Notes under the pieces: generated by a model | Database searches by the model: none | Told to the model about the DNA's origin: nothing | Seen by the model: only the letters and a program-made list of their open reading frames with translations | Part shown: positions 1-10,296 of the stretch, piece by piece | Position numbering within the stretch: the stretch's first letter is position 1 | How the letters are laid out: the number at the start of each line of letters is the position of its first letter | Program-made: the position numbers and the translations under genes | NCBI GenBank assembly: GCA_015501075.1 | Contig: JADNYJ010000236.1 | Location: forward strand, 1 to 54,980 | Length of the DNA stretch: 54,980 nt | Source: Gymnopilus junonius | Taxonomy: Eukaryota > Basidiomycota > Agaricomycetes > Agaricales > Galerinaceae | Reading direction: 5' to 3'

Positions 1-1429
1 CCAAGTCCATTCACGATGCATTTTCTGACGCCATCAAAGACAGGTTTCGAGTGAGACTCAGAAGATGTTGGAAGTCTTCACACCTTGTTTCAAATGATAA
101 GAAATCAATGATAAATTATAACTAAGAAGAATATAACATATGATTGACAGAGAAATTTACCCTTGCGAGCTTGGTCCACTTCGCAAGTGGTGCAAGCCTG
201 TATGTTTTCTATGAAGAAAGATTACTTCTTATATATTGATAGACAAATGAGGGACATACCATTTTTACCCAGAGAAGGAATGGGAACTGGAGAAAGAACC
301 AGTCCAGGCAGAAGGATGAATTTCTGACGCTCGCTTTGACCTATATTCATGGGAGAGGTTATACAGTGTGAGAAGCAACTGTGAATTAAGATTAGAAAAA
401 CTGTGTTCTACAGCAAAATAATAACTTACTCACAAGGCATTTTTGGATTTGGAAACGAGGATGGATGAGTTATCATAAAGTTGAACTTTGTGGAAACGAT
501 TTCGCTGTTTTCTCACGGTCATCACTCTTGCTGATTGTCGATGCCTTAGTCATTGCCTATCTCCTTCTCTCGTCCAAACACTTCCTCATTTTTATTGAGC
601 TATCAACTACTGAGTGCGACATCTGCACGATGATCTTTCCCTGACTCGCGATCTCGAGCCTCAAGCCATGGCCCAGCATTCAGTTCAATGGCATTTTGAA
701 GAATAGGTTATTGCCATTCGTGAGGGGTTCACTCTTGAACAAATCTGCAGAGTTCTTATCATAGCCAAAAAGCCAGCAGTGTGTTTTGCTGTGGTTTGTA
801 TGGTAAGCCTTCCGGATCCTCGTCGATCATCATTTTGCTCCTTTTCATTCATTTCTGTTTTCTCCCCAGACACCGACCTTTCAACTGAGTTAATTTTCTT
901 GCTATCCAGTTCACTCAGTCTGCTATCTAATGGCACGACTACTCGCTTCCATAGAATGCTGAAGGGACTGCCTTCTTCCGCCTTTACCAAACAATGCGTT
1001 GACACCTCGATCTGGTCTCCATTTTCATGAATGCATCATGCCTTTGCATGCAGTTCTGTCCTCTCACAAGTTCAGCCACATCCGCTCCTCGTCTTGCTTG
1101 ACATTGGAAACCTGGAGCAAAGAAGTGTGGGCATGACAATTACCTGACCTGATGCACGAGCGGATAAACCTCTGTTTTGATGGAACATAAGGTGTGTTGC
1201 CTCAGTTGGGATGTTAGTTGAATGGTAGGGTGCTGATTGAATTTTTTCTTGTTTTGGTTTAGTGAAGATGGATGCCACGTCCGAGACGACGTTCAAGGAC
1301 CTAGAGATGCATGATGGTCAACTTCGTACTCCCGTACCTACGCTGACTTCAAATGGTATATCCATCCATTTCATTCATTCCAATTTCTTGTCAACTAATC
1401 TGTATGATATGATAGCAACTACAATTTCA
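1..1429. other. No confident gene
   Basis: No recognisable protein was found here. On the minus strand two short exon-like pieces can be drawn (about 350-260 and 208-161, with GT..AG borders). They would read from an ATG into a short segment with a C-x2-C motif. This is too little to call a gene. Everything from about 1,072 to 1,429 is broken by stops in all frames and may be decayed upstream sequence of the RNR1 relic that follows. Confidence 0.4.
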
Positions 1430-2363
1430 TCAAAGATAACAGTTAGTGTATGGTCTTGGACGAAACTTTGTTGACCCTATTGAGTACGTCTCCAACCCGC
1501 TGAGCCACCGCTGCTTGTTGCTCACAGTTGGCGACACTAGGGTTACTCAGAAAGTCGTAATGGGAGTTTACCATGGAGTCACGACAGTTGAACTCGACGT
1601 ATGTATGTTTTCTCTCAACCATCATGTCCAGCTCACCTATCAACCATGGCACATAGAACCTGGCTGCTGAGACAGCCGCTTATTTGACGACGAAGCACCC
1701 TGGTTACACTGTTCTCGCTGCCCGCATTTCTATTTCAAATCTCCACAAAGAACGAAAAAGAGCTTGATAAGGAAGAGGTCCCGCTCGTGACCTTTTCTAT
1801 GCTCTTTGGATCTTTTGTGAGTTACTATGGTTTTTCTTGTGAACAATGTCTGATCCCTTGCTCTTAGCATGAAGCGAGTGGGCAAATGGTCCTGTTTTTG
1901 CCTGAATGAAGCTCCCAGCATGCATGGTGTTTTCGGTGCCGAGTTCGAGGCTCTATATGAGTGATATGAAAAGGAAGGGTGTGCGCGTAAAGCTATCCCT
2001 GCCCAGAAACTGTGGTATGCCATCCTCGAGGCCCAGATCGAGATTGGAGGACCATTCATGGTTTACAAGGACCATGATACCAGTAAGCCTCATTTCCTTT
2101 ATTGTACCTGTGTTGTCTAATGTACTTTCCTAGACAAATCCAACCAGAAGAACTTGGGAACGATCAAGTCCTCCAACTTATGCACCGAGATCATTGATTA
2201 CTCCTCCCCTGACGAGACTGCCATTTGCAATCTCGCCTTGCTCGCCCTCCCCATGTTTATTGTCAATGGCAAATATGACTTCCAGAAACTGCACGATGTC
2301 ACCAAGTCTGTCACCTACAACTCAACTATTACCCCTGAGGACATATGCCATTCGATTCTCTGA
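1430..2363 (+). pseudogene. Ribonucleotide reductase large subunit (RNR1) relic
   Basis: The intact enzyme reduces ribonucleoside diphosphates to deoxyribonucleotides in the cytosol. Pieces are collinear with eukaryotic class I RNR1: NFVDPIE (about 1,464), VTQKVVMGVYHGVTTVELD (about 1,543-1,600), then [20 protein letters not shown] (about 1,671), [20 protein letters not shown] (about 2,004) and [20 protein letters not shown] (from about 2,151). Introns with GT..AG borders remain between several of them. The reading frame is broken: there is a frame change before NFVDP, a stop after HKERKRA, and a TGA at 1,962-1,964 after EALYE. The sequence loses similarity after the VTYN motif near 2,325, so the N-terminus and most of the C-terminal half are missing. 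The catalytic cysteine and glutamate region is absent. It is a partial dead copy, and its abrupt join to the next gene fragment is not a natural gene order. Confidence 0.85.
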
Positions 2364-2407
2364 TTTTCACCTTGAACTTATGAACCTTTGGTCTAATGAA
2401 GACAAAA

Positions 2408-2798
2408 CGAACTGGATCTGCCTGGTATCACTAGCCCACTAATGTACAAACAAATCGCAGCCCGAAAGTCGGTGCCTCAGCTGTATGAACAGAAACTCAT
2501 TGTATGTCTCTCATCTTCCCCATTTTTTATTTACCCACTCAACGATACACCCACATAGGCAGAGAAAGTCCTAATGCACCAAGAAACCACCGCTGTCTGC
2601 GCCGCATACAAATCCCACCTCGAAGCTGAGCTCGTCAAAACTGCATCCTACGTTCCTTCAGCATCGATGCTGCAGGAGCAGTGGAGCGGGATGGTGTGGC
2701 CTGCGAGCGAGGCAGCTGTGCATGATCCTGCGACGGGTGTGAATAGAGCGGTGTTGGATAGATTGGGCAGGGCGAGTGTGGCTGTTCCTGAGGGCTTT
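2408..2798 (+). pseudogene. DHTKD1-like E1 dehydrogenase, 5' part of split fragment
   Basis: Family members are the thiamine-diphosphate E1 subunit of the mitochondrial 2-oxoadipate or 2-oxoglutarate dehydrogenase complex. The first exon reads NELDLPGITSPLMYKQIAAR, then KSVPQLYEQKLI. It is followed by an intron (GTATGT at about 2,503, ending in TAG near 2,560) and an exon containing QWSGMVWPASEAAVHDPATG and VAVPEGF. The exon ends at 2,798 in phase 0 with a GTGAGT donor. The reading resumes at 19,101 with EIHPKLQWHVKNRLQS, which is what follows in the family. The intervening 16.3 kb is therefore one intron carrying the KDZ element. The N-terminal half of the enzyme (thiamine-binding region) is missing and replaced by the RNR1 fragment. 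It could equally be a KGD1-type E1, but the SGQDVGRGTF motif in the second part favours DHTKD1. Confidence 0.85.
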
Positions 2799-2877
2799 GT
2801 GAGTTTTTCTGAGTTTTCGGGGGGTGGATCGAGTTCTGATTGGGTTCACCTGTATGCGCCCTGGTGATATATCAATT

Positions 2878-3516
2878 AGTATGACCTTGGCTAACTCAAG
2901 TATTGGTCTATACTGCCAGTGGGCAGGTGCCAACTGGCAGATGACCTCCCTAGGCCAAACAATGGCTGGAACCACTAGCTTAAATGGGGGGCACTGTTTA
3001 GCGCATTGCTCGATGTCGGGGGGGCGGGGGGCAGGATATGGGTACCATTGGATAGCCCCGATTTTTCTTTATCCGTATCACCTGTTTGTGCCGCCGTAGG
3101 GGGCGGGATGGGCTGGATGCTGAGGGAGGGGTTTGGATAAACCTGGAATATTTCAGGACAGCATCAATTACATGATGTCATGGATTTAATTAGCCGTTCC
3201 CAGCATACTATTTTAATCTTGGCACTTCCAGGTGCCTCGGGATATTTCTCCGGCACCCGAAAATAGCTTGGCGGGCTCAGGTACAGGATCCGGCATGGCG
3301 GGAATGGCTGTCCTGATATGGCTGGCTCAGGATTTGCCCCTTGGTATACTTTCTTCGCATCGTTATATACATTATATAGTACTATTGTAATCTACAGACG
3401 AATAGAAACATATTTGTACTACTTTTGTCTACGTAGAATGACAGGAAGGGATGGATGCGGCCATGCACATCTGGATGACGCTACAGCCTGCGTGGGTGTG
3501 AGTGTTATAAATAGAT
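2878..3516 (+). repeat. Left terminal inverted repeat of KDZ element
   Basis: This 639 bp is the reverse complement of 18,416-19,056 with point differences and small indels. The outer ends read AGTATGACCTTGGC (left) and AGCATGGCCTTGGC (right, reversed). The match stops just inside TATAAATAGAT on both sides. A near-perfect palindrome lies 35 bp in from the end, and a second small hairpin (GGTGCC/GGCACC, 3,231-3,257) lies further in. Several left/right differences are C/T or G/A at CpG. Confidence 0.93.
2913..2940. repeat. Subterminal palindrome, left TIR
   Basis: A 28-bp near-perfect palindrome whose arms CTGCCAGTGGGCA and TGCCAACTGGCAG differ at one position, around a GG centre. The counterpart in the right TIR (18,994-19,021) lies at the same distance (35 bp) from its end. 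The core TGCCAGYGGGC also occurs twice inside the element at 9,909 and 10,044. It is a candidate binding site for the transposase or an accessory protein; that role is inference. Confidence 0.7.
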
Positions 3517-3858
3517 ATATGCCATCAAATATTGGCTTTTCGTGTCCTCCCATTCTCAATTCTTCTGCCCTTCGAATTGAGGAACACATCCAAATTCTAT
3601 ACGTTATCACAAAGCCGTTGATACCCAATTTGTGGGTGATAACACACGGGGTAGCTTGCACTAGCATTTGACAAAGTTGATTTTATCAAGTCACGTGCGC
3701 CATGTTGAACTGAACCCCACACACCCTCGGCGCACCAGATAGGTACAGATACCTGCATTAGAACATCGGGAAGTAGTAATACCATATATTTATAACGATA
3801 ACCCCGAAAAAAAATGAAATGAAAAGCAGAATACGAAATAAATGATATGGAGGGGTAT
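3517..3858. other. Spacer between left TIR and gene 1
   Basis: No coding sequence was seen. An 8-bp inverted repeat (GTTATCAC at 3,603-3,610, GTGATAAC at 3,636-3,643) lies downstream of the 3' end of the minus-strand gene and could fold in its 3' UTR. A GTCACGTGC motif occurs near 3,690. Confidence 0.4.
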
Positions 3859-6829
3859 CTACAGACGCCCGAGAACCGTTGTGCAGTCCTCTAGAGCCAA
3901 AAGCCAAGCCTTGCGGGCCTTGCCAGTCTCTTGAGCGCTGATGCCCCAATAAAATAAGGCCGCCACGATGCTGAGAATCCCATTCTTACCCGACCTCCTT
4001 AATGTCTCCCAATTCCCATCCAACTGTGTCTTTTTGATGCTACCTTTCACCGTTCGCCATTCAGGCTGCAAGGAGGCCCACCAGGCCTTGAAATCGCACT
4101 CGAACTCCTTGACGTGAATGTCAGGGCGCCACGTCACAGATCGGCCACGAGCAATCCAGTCGTCTATGGCGATGGGTCTGTGCTTCTTACCCAGCTTCTG
4201 CGCCTCTCTAAAACACTCGCGCTGTTCGAAAGCCTTCCACACATCCACCAATGACGTCCACTGCTCCCCGAGTTCCTCCGATGCGAACATCTTGCAGACA
4301 TTCACAAACCAGTTGGGAGGATGGGACGGGTCTGCATCGGCCTCTCCACCATTGCGACGCTTTGACTTCGGCTCAGAAGTTGTACTTCCGCCTACTTCGG
4401 GGTCTCCAGCACCACGTCGTCGTTTTGTAGGGATAGTTCGACTCGAGGAGGGAGGGTTTTCCGTGACAGGAGGCTGGGAAGCCATAGAATCTGGTTTGGA
4501 CTTCGACGATTGGGCGCGAGTGCGACGCTTGGTGGTGTTCTGTTCAAGGGGCGCAGATTCCGATTCATCTTCGACAGGCTGAGTTGTCTTTGATGACGAT
4601 GTAAGTGGCGGCATTGGTGAGGTAGACGACCTGGGCAGGCATGAGGACGGGGACGATGAGGAATTGGATGATAAAGTCAGGGCAGTCGATAGGGCAATAG
4701 GCGGTAAGGTGAGCAAAGAATTTGAGGTGGAGGAAGAGGGTGTAATCGACGTGGGCGTTGCGAGTGACAAAGAGTGTGCGGGTGGTGCATCGGGCGTGTA
4801 GAGAGCTGGAGAAGGAGCACCTGCGCCAGCAGCTAGAAGCACTGCTTTACTGGAGGGCGGCGGGGGACTGGAACGGCAAGGGGACAAAGGAGGCGTGTTT
4901 GGTCGACTAGGCGGACGGGGAGAAGGAGCCCTTGGGCCAGCAGCTAGAAGCGCTGCATTGTTGGAGGGCAGTGGAGGACTGGAACGGTGAGGGGACAAAG
5001 GAGGCGTGTTTGGTCGACTAGGCGGATGGGGAGAAGGAGCCCTTGGGCCAGCAGCTAGAAGCGCTGCATTGTTGGAGGGCGGTGGAGGACTGGAACGGTG
5101 AGGGGACAAAGGAGGCGTGTTTGGTCGACTAGGCGGACGAGGAGAAAGTAGATTGGAAAGCTGTATGGAGTTTGAAGCTGGTATTGGGGGTCCAGACGGC
5201 AATATAGGCATTGCCAAAGCTGAAGTGTTGGGATCTGTTGAACTATTTGCAAATGCTGGCGCCAACTTGGTAGCAATCGGCTGGGGGGAGTTTTTTGACG
5301 TATTTGAATTCAGTGTGGCGGTGGTTGAGGGAGTATGAGTGGAAATGGCTGGAGACGGGGTGCCAGCACGCGTCGAAGTGTAAATTCCTGGAGCGGAGTT
5401 CGAGGAGGTTGCGGTGGGATTTGCGCGCAAAGAGGTTGGAGTAGGATCGGGGCCCATGGCAGGAGATTCCGAAGGTGGAGCAGAGACGGCGGTTGTAGCA
5501 GGCGACAGCGATCGCTGAGCCATGTCAGCACCAAGGGCAGGTTCTGATCCATCAATGTCGGGAACCGTGTGGAATGTAGCTCCTCCTTTCTCCAGCTCAA
5601 CCTCATCCATTGCCTTGAAGTTTTCATCCGGGGAAATGGCACGAGCTCGACACTCTTCCACGGCTATTGGGTTTGGAGTAAGCAATACATCGCGGCTGGA
5701 GGGGTTTAGGGGGACTTACTATAGCACTTCTGCAAAAAACTGCCATATGCAGGAATAATAGACTCCTTCCACTTCTGCCGCTCTGATCGAGCGAAATTCA
5801 TCTTAATGTCTCCAGAAGTGGTCCCCGAGTGAGCACTGTCGGCTTGTTAGCAAATCATCAAAAGGAATCGCCATGAACATACCTGATGACAGTGAGCCTT
5901 CCTGCGTGCGCAGGTTCCGGACCCCCAGCAATAAACAAACACGTCCACCCAGTAGCCTCGCAGATTCCGTCGAGAATAGGCTGAACAAACTGAGCCAACC
6001 CTAAGATGCATCTAGGAGCAGATTGTGAAGTTAATGATGATACAAATGAGATGAAAATAGTGAGCATACCGTTGGCGATTGGCGGGAAGCGTTGAAGGTG
6101 GGCCTTTGATGGATGATTCCCACTGCGCAACAGCTTCTTCATGCTGCTTGATTGCCAACTTCTCAAATCTCTCCTTTTCCTGAGGTCCCAAAGCCGCATA
6201 CATCTCTGTTACCACTGTCTGACGAATTGACGCCAACTTCTTCTTGCTTTCCTTGGCCAACTCTAGCCGCCGTTTTGCCTCCGCTTCGATTGCATCGCGT
6301 TGATGTACTCTCCAAACATTGCTGGCGGTTTTGAGGCGCGGCCGGTTGTCCTTAACGCTGGTGAGCTTTTGTAGAAGAACACGATAGGATCCCTCTTTGG
6401 AGGGATCGTCGGAGGGGTGATCTTTCATGTATTGATAAACTAACCAACGTTTGATTTGCTAGAAGTGATCATCAGTTTATTGCCTTCTGATATAAACAAA
6501 CGTACACCACTTACAGCTCTACGATAGGCGATCAACTCCCCGCGTTCTTCTAATTTCTTGATCTGCAGTGCGTACTCCTCTGGCGTAAGCTCTTCTTCCT
6601 TTGGAGGCTCTGGCTCTGGGTCTGCTTCATCATCGTTCACCGCGTCTAATGCCTCCTGCGTTGGTTCCTGGTCTTGAGGGAGTTCAACTGGGAATCTCTT
6701 GAAGTACCGCCGCTGAATAACGGTGATGGCGTCAGATGTATAATTCCCCTCAACTGCTGCTTCATAGGCTATTTTTTCCCCGATGAGAAACTCCTTTCGT
6801 TTCCCTTGGAATGCTCCTGGGTTTACCAT
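3859..6829 (-). CDS. KDZ-element gene 1: 917-aa protein of an Agaricomycete transposon-associated family
   Basis: Five exons on the minus strand (6829-6515, 6458-6070, 6011-5883, 5835-5720, 5663-3859) join without a frame break to 2,754 nt, or 917 codons plus stop. All introns are GT..AG and 47-58 nt. The N-terminal part contains KRKEFL, RYFKRFP and IKRWLVYQYMKDHP. A Lys/Glu-rich segment (LGPQEKERFEKLAIKQHEE) is reminiscent of an HMG-type helical region. Next come CILGLAQFVQPILDGICEAT, IAGGPEPAHAGR and MNFARSERQKWKE. A long Pro/Ser/Thr-rich disordered stretch with three 37-aa repeats follows, then a basic KRRRGAGDPE region and a C-terminal domain with W/F landmarks (WTSLVDVWKAFE, WWASLQPEWR, NGILSIVAALFYWG). 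I recognise this layout as a recurrent Agaricomycete family linked to mobile elements, but its function is unknown. It diverges from gene 2 and shares its upstream region. Confidence 0.85.
4807..5139 (-). repeat. Three 111-bp tandem coding repeats
   Basis: Three in-register copies (about 4,807-4,917, 4,918-5,028, 5,029-5,139) with few differences. They encode a 37-aa Pro/Ser-rich unit containing PPSRPNTPPLSPHRSSPPPP and NNAALLAAGPRAPSP. The unit length is a multiple of three, so copy-number change would keep the frame. They lie in the disordered linker of gene 1. Confidence 0.9.
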
Positions 6830-7829
6830 TGGGTTCTACCGGCTACAACAAAAATGTGAGTCACATCTTGACTGAACGAACATGACGACCACTTACCCTC
6901 TGGACAAAGCTTCGAATTTCTGGTGTATCGGATAATGGAAATGTGTACGGGAGCGGATGCAGCTTCAAATTGCTCTTTGTAGCTTCTATGAGGAAGGCAA
7001 TGAGGTGCAAAGATTTCTAACGCAGACGGTAAGTGAAGCTCAAGTATCAAATAAAGCGTGAACTTACTTGGCGTATATTGACTTCTAGAAAGGATGCAGC
7101 TTCAAATTGCTCGTTGTAGCTTCTATGAGGAAGGTAGTGAGCTGCGAAGATGTCTGACGCGGACCGTAAGTGAAGCTCAAGTATCACATAAAGCGCGGAC
7201 TTACTCAGCGTATATTGACCTCTAGAACGTTGAGGATTGGCACAAACGCCCTTTGAAGAAGACTGAACAATGAACTTGGCTAAAACTGAGGCAGACGGCC
7301 GCCAAGTCGTGTACGACCCCCAAAGAAGAAAATTGGTATGAAGGCGCATATACGCGTTGAAGCACTGGTTCAAGAAGGGTGCCCACACTTGTTTATGAGA
7401 GGGTTGGAACCAACCTGTTCCCCCATCAGGACTTTCCCTGGTTCACGAGGTTCATCCACACGAACGGTTCGTTTGCTAGCAGGGTCAGTTTCGTGTCTTT
7501 CTAGCTGAAGAAATCAATCTTTTAACGGAGCCAATCCCCTTCCAATCCTCTTCGCGACTCACCAATTTATTCCTAAAATACTCCCCGATGGTGATCTCCA
7601 ATTCAACCGACTGGTTCGCCAAGTTCAAGCGGCTTGCTTCAAGAACCTACCCTGATCAACCAAACAATTATGGCTCCTGCAACCGATTTTTTCGGTCTCA
7701 GCTACAAACACCACTCCCTTCCTTGGCTGGGCGTGTCCCTGTCATTTTATAGGGGTATTTGAATGCGAAAATTTGAACATCCATCCCAAAGATCTCACCC
7801 CCTCTTGCAAAAATCCCATTCGAACAGAT
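6830..7829. promoter_or_regulatory. Divergent promoter region of genes 1 and 2
   Basis: This 1 kb separates the start codons of gene 1 (minus) and gene 2 (plus). No long coding frame was seen. It contains a 137-bp tandem duplication (6,956-7,230). On the minus strand each duplicated unit carries donor-like GTAAGT and acceptor-like TAG, so it may supply 5' UTR introns to gene 1. A TATA-like TTTTATAGGGG lies near 7,746, about 85 bp before the gene 2 ATG. Confidence 0.5.
6956..7230. repeat. 137-bp tandem duplication (two copies)
   Basis: The copies at 6,956-7,092 and 7,093-about 7,230 share GATGCAGCTTCAAATTGCTC, then TAAGTGAAGCTCAAGTATCA and GGCGTATATTGAC-like segments, with about a dozen substitutions, several of them C/T. 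It lies in the divergent promoter upstream of gene 1. Confidence 0.8.
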
Positions 7830-9503
7830 ATGCCTTCTCACACTCCAACTCAAGATCAACGTGAGCTATCTCATCCCCCTCCAGCCTGACCGTACAGCCT
7901 GACCACCGTTGCGTTTAGGTAACGGATCCTCAACGAACACCCCTGGGGCGGGCCTGCCTGCCAACGCCACTCAGCCTGCCGGCGCCGCTCAGCCTGCTGG
8001 TGCTTCATCTGTCCCTCCTGCACTGGTGACGTCGAGCTCCACCCCCACGTCGGCGCCTGCCTCCGCGCCCAACGCTGCCCCAGCCACCCAGGTCACAACG
8101 GCGGCACCCACAAATCCAAACGTCAGCACCACCATTGTCCCCGACCCCAATAGGTTCAACCGCTCTTTCTACAGCCTTTCGCAGCGCGCATTTTGGGTCA
8201 TGACAGTCGGCAGTGGACTTGGTGTATATGGTACTTGGTAAGTATTTCCATGATGGCTACTGGCTGTTTTTGCTCACACAAACTATATTTCAGGTCTTCT
8301 TGTCAAGCCGTTACCGGTGGCATTTCCGGTGCTTCCTACGTGAGAGTCATTGGTTGGGACGCCGCCGTGCAGGCTTTTCGTGACGCCCTGGTCAATCGTG
8401 AAGTCCGCTTTGCCGGACCTAGCACCAGTGCGCAAAGCAGGCGAACTCAGCAGAGTTCCAACGTGCTTTCACCCACACGCGGCAACAACAGCACTCCACG
8501 AATGCTGACTGCTCAGCCCACTCCGCCGTCTCGCACCGTTCCGTTCAGGCAGCAGACGCCTCGGGTCCTCTTTCCTCCAAGGACTCCCCTACCAATAAGC
8601 CCCACGCCAAGTGTAGTCCCCGAGACACCACTGCCTACCCCTGGCCGGCAGGGTAACCCCATAACGATTAACGATACCCCATCTCCCCGAACTTCCGCTG
8701 CTGAACGCCCTGATTTCTTCCGTCACGTCGCAAGGCCTGGCTTCGTTCCGAGTCGTGGTTTTGCCTCTCCTGGTGTTTCCCTCCGTATGCGACAGTATCG
8801 AACTCACCCCTTTACCGGGGAACGTATTCTGGTCGAGGATAGCGAGGATGAAGGAGACACTGATGAGAAGGTAGAGGCTCATCAAGAGGCAGTCCAACCC
8901 GCACCTCACCCTCCAGTCGCCAATGCAGATACCGATGCGCAAATATTGGAGCCGGCGCCTGAGCCGCGCGCCTACGCCAGTACCGGTGTTCAGACCCGAC
9001 CCGTTTTCTTGCTCTCTGCTCTCTCATCCCCGGCACAGGCCACGGCGACTGCTGATAAGGAACCTTCGGATCCCGATTCGGATGGTTACGAGATGGCCAG
9101 GGACTCGACGCCTTCTCCCGACTCTAACCCCCGTAAACGCAAATCGCCTGATGTAGAGGACGACGAAGGTCTTCAGAAGATGCCTCCAAGCAGACGCCGT
9201 CGTGTTGTACGGGTTTATGATTCACCAGAGGAGGGACCCTCCCACCTCCCTTCCTATCCTCGCGTAGATCCACCCGGCTATTTTTCCCTTGCCCTCTTGA
9301 ACCTTCAACGCCCTCCTTCCCCCGGATCCAGTGGATCGACCAGAGCTGTTTACGCCACTTCAAGCCCTGCCCACCAAGACACCTCCGAGGACGAATATGA
9401 CTGCCTCACCAATTTAGGGGACCCAGAACTTTTCGACGAGGTCTGCAAGTCATGCGATGAAGCCCAAGAAAATTTTGCCAAGCACGCCAAACGCAGCGGC
9501 TGA
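7830..9503 (+). CDS. KDZ-element gene 2: RNase H1 N-terminal / viroplasmin-like hybrid-binding domain protein
   Basis: Three exons (7830-7860, 7919-8237, 8294-9503) join in frame to 1,560 nt, or 519 codons plus stop. Exon 1 encodes MPSHTPTQDQ. The start is chosen because the short first exon restores frame across a GTGAGC..TTTAG intron. After an Ala/Pro/Thr-rich lead, a compact domain at about residues 99-150 contains FWVMTVGSGLGVYGTW, GGISGAS and AAVQAFRDAL. This matches the small domain at the N-terminus of RNase H1 and in caulimovirus viroplasmin (Cauli_VI fold), which binds RNA:DNA hybrids or dsRNA. No RNase H catalytic domain follows. The rest is Pro/Ser-rich and disordered with acidic patches and basic stretches (NPRKRK, PPSRRRRVVR) suggesting nuclear localisation. 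The sequence is intact. A role in the transposon's nucleic-acid handling is inference. Confidence 0.75.
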
Positions 9504-10296
9504 CGTATTAGTCTTCGACGCATCCACCGTTTGCCAACTGCTCAGATTGCCTTTGCCTCGAAAATCCATTGTTCGTATGTCTCCCTTGTTCCTTGCTCCA
9601 TTGTTCGTGTCTCTCCCTTGCTCCTTGCTCCGCCGTCCTTTCTTCTTGTATATAATTGTTTTCTCTACTCCGTTTCATCACACCCCATTACGTGCGGCGA
9701 CCATACCCTTTGCTCTCTTTCTGTGAAATGGCACGTCTCTTGCTTCACCTCCTGCCCTTTTCCCTGTCAATATCTTCCCTTCGTATCTTGTCATCGCGCC
9801 GTCTTTGCCTTCTTGTACATATTTTTTTTTTCTCAACTCTGTTTCATTGTACCCCATTTAGTGGGGTGATTACGCCTTCTTGCCCCATCCTGTACATTGG
9901 CAGATTGCTTGCCAGCGGGCTGTTTGCCCGCTGGCAAATTATGTCGTACCATTTGATCTTTGTCGCCAGGAACCCTTTTCATTGTACCCCGTTTAGTGGG
10001 GTGATTACGCCTTCTTGCCCCATCCTGTACATTGGCAGATCGCTTGCCAGCGGGCTGTTTGCCCGCTGGCAAATTATGTCGTACCATTTGATCTTTGTTG
10101 CCAGGAACCCTTCCACTATTTAGAGTTTGATTGTCACCGATTATTTTTCAATATATTCCCTTTGTTTCAACCCAGTTTGGCCAGACTCGTGAGAGTGACG
10201 CGGAGTCAGAGTCGAGAAAATATGCGAAAGAAACTCAAAAAATGCAGGGCAGTGACATTATCCAAAAAAACCGCAGTCTACCAGAAGTATTTTCCA
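9504..10296. other. Gene 2 downstream region with hairpin repeats
   Basis: No protein could be assigned; the open frames here are accidental. The stretch is pyrimidine-rich just after the gene 2 stop and then holds the 135-bp tandem repeat with two strong hairpins (9,842-10,111). Genes 2 (plus) and 3 (minus) converge on it. Confidence 0.5.
9842..10111. repeat. 135-bp tandem repeat, each copy with a perfect 12-bp hairpin
   Basis: Copies at 9,842-9,976 and 9,977-10,111 are nearly identical (a few single-base changes, mostly A/G or C/T). Each contains a perfect inverted repeat with 12-bp arms (TTGCCAGCGGGC and GCCCGCTGGCAA) around a TGTTT loop, at 9,909-9,937 and 10,044-10,072. The hairpin core matches the subterminal palindromes of both TIRs, except that the TIR version has TG/CA where this one has CG. 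Confidence 0.9.

Noticed and set aside
3318..3671. 117-codon frame in the left TIR
   Set aside because: It lies in the inverted repeat and beyond it, has no counterpart of the same frame in the right TIR, and shows no motif.
4118..4582. 154-codon plus-strand frame opposite gene 1
   Set aside because: It is the shadow of the well-supported minus-strand exon, whose domains and splicing are consistent.
9656..10123. 155-codon plus-strand frame and 84-codon minus-strand frame
   Set aside because: Both consist of the 135-bp tandem repeat and its flanks; the duplicated peptide reflects the DNA repeat, and no splice or family support exists.
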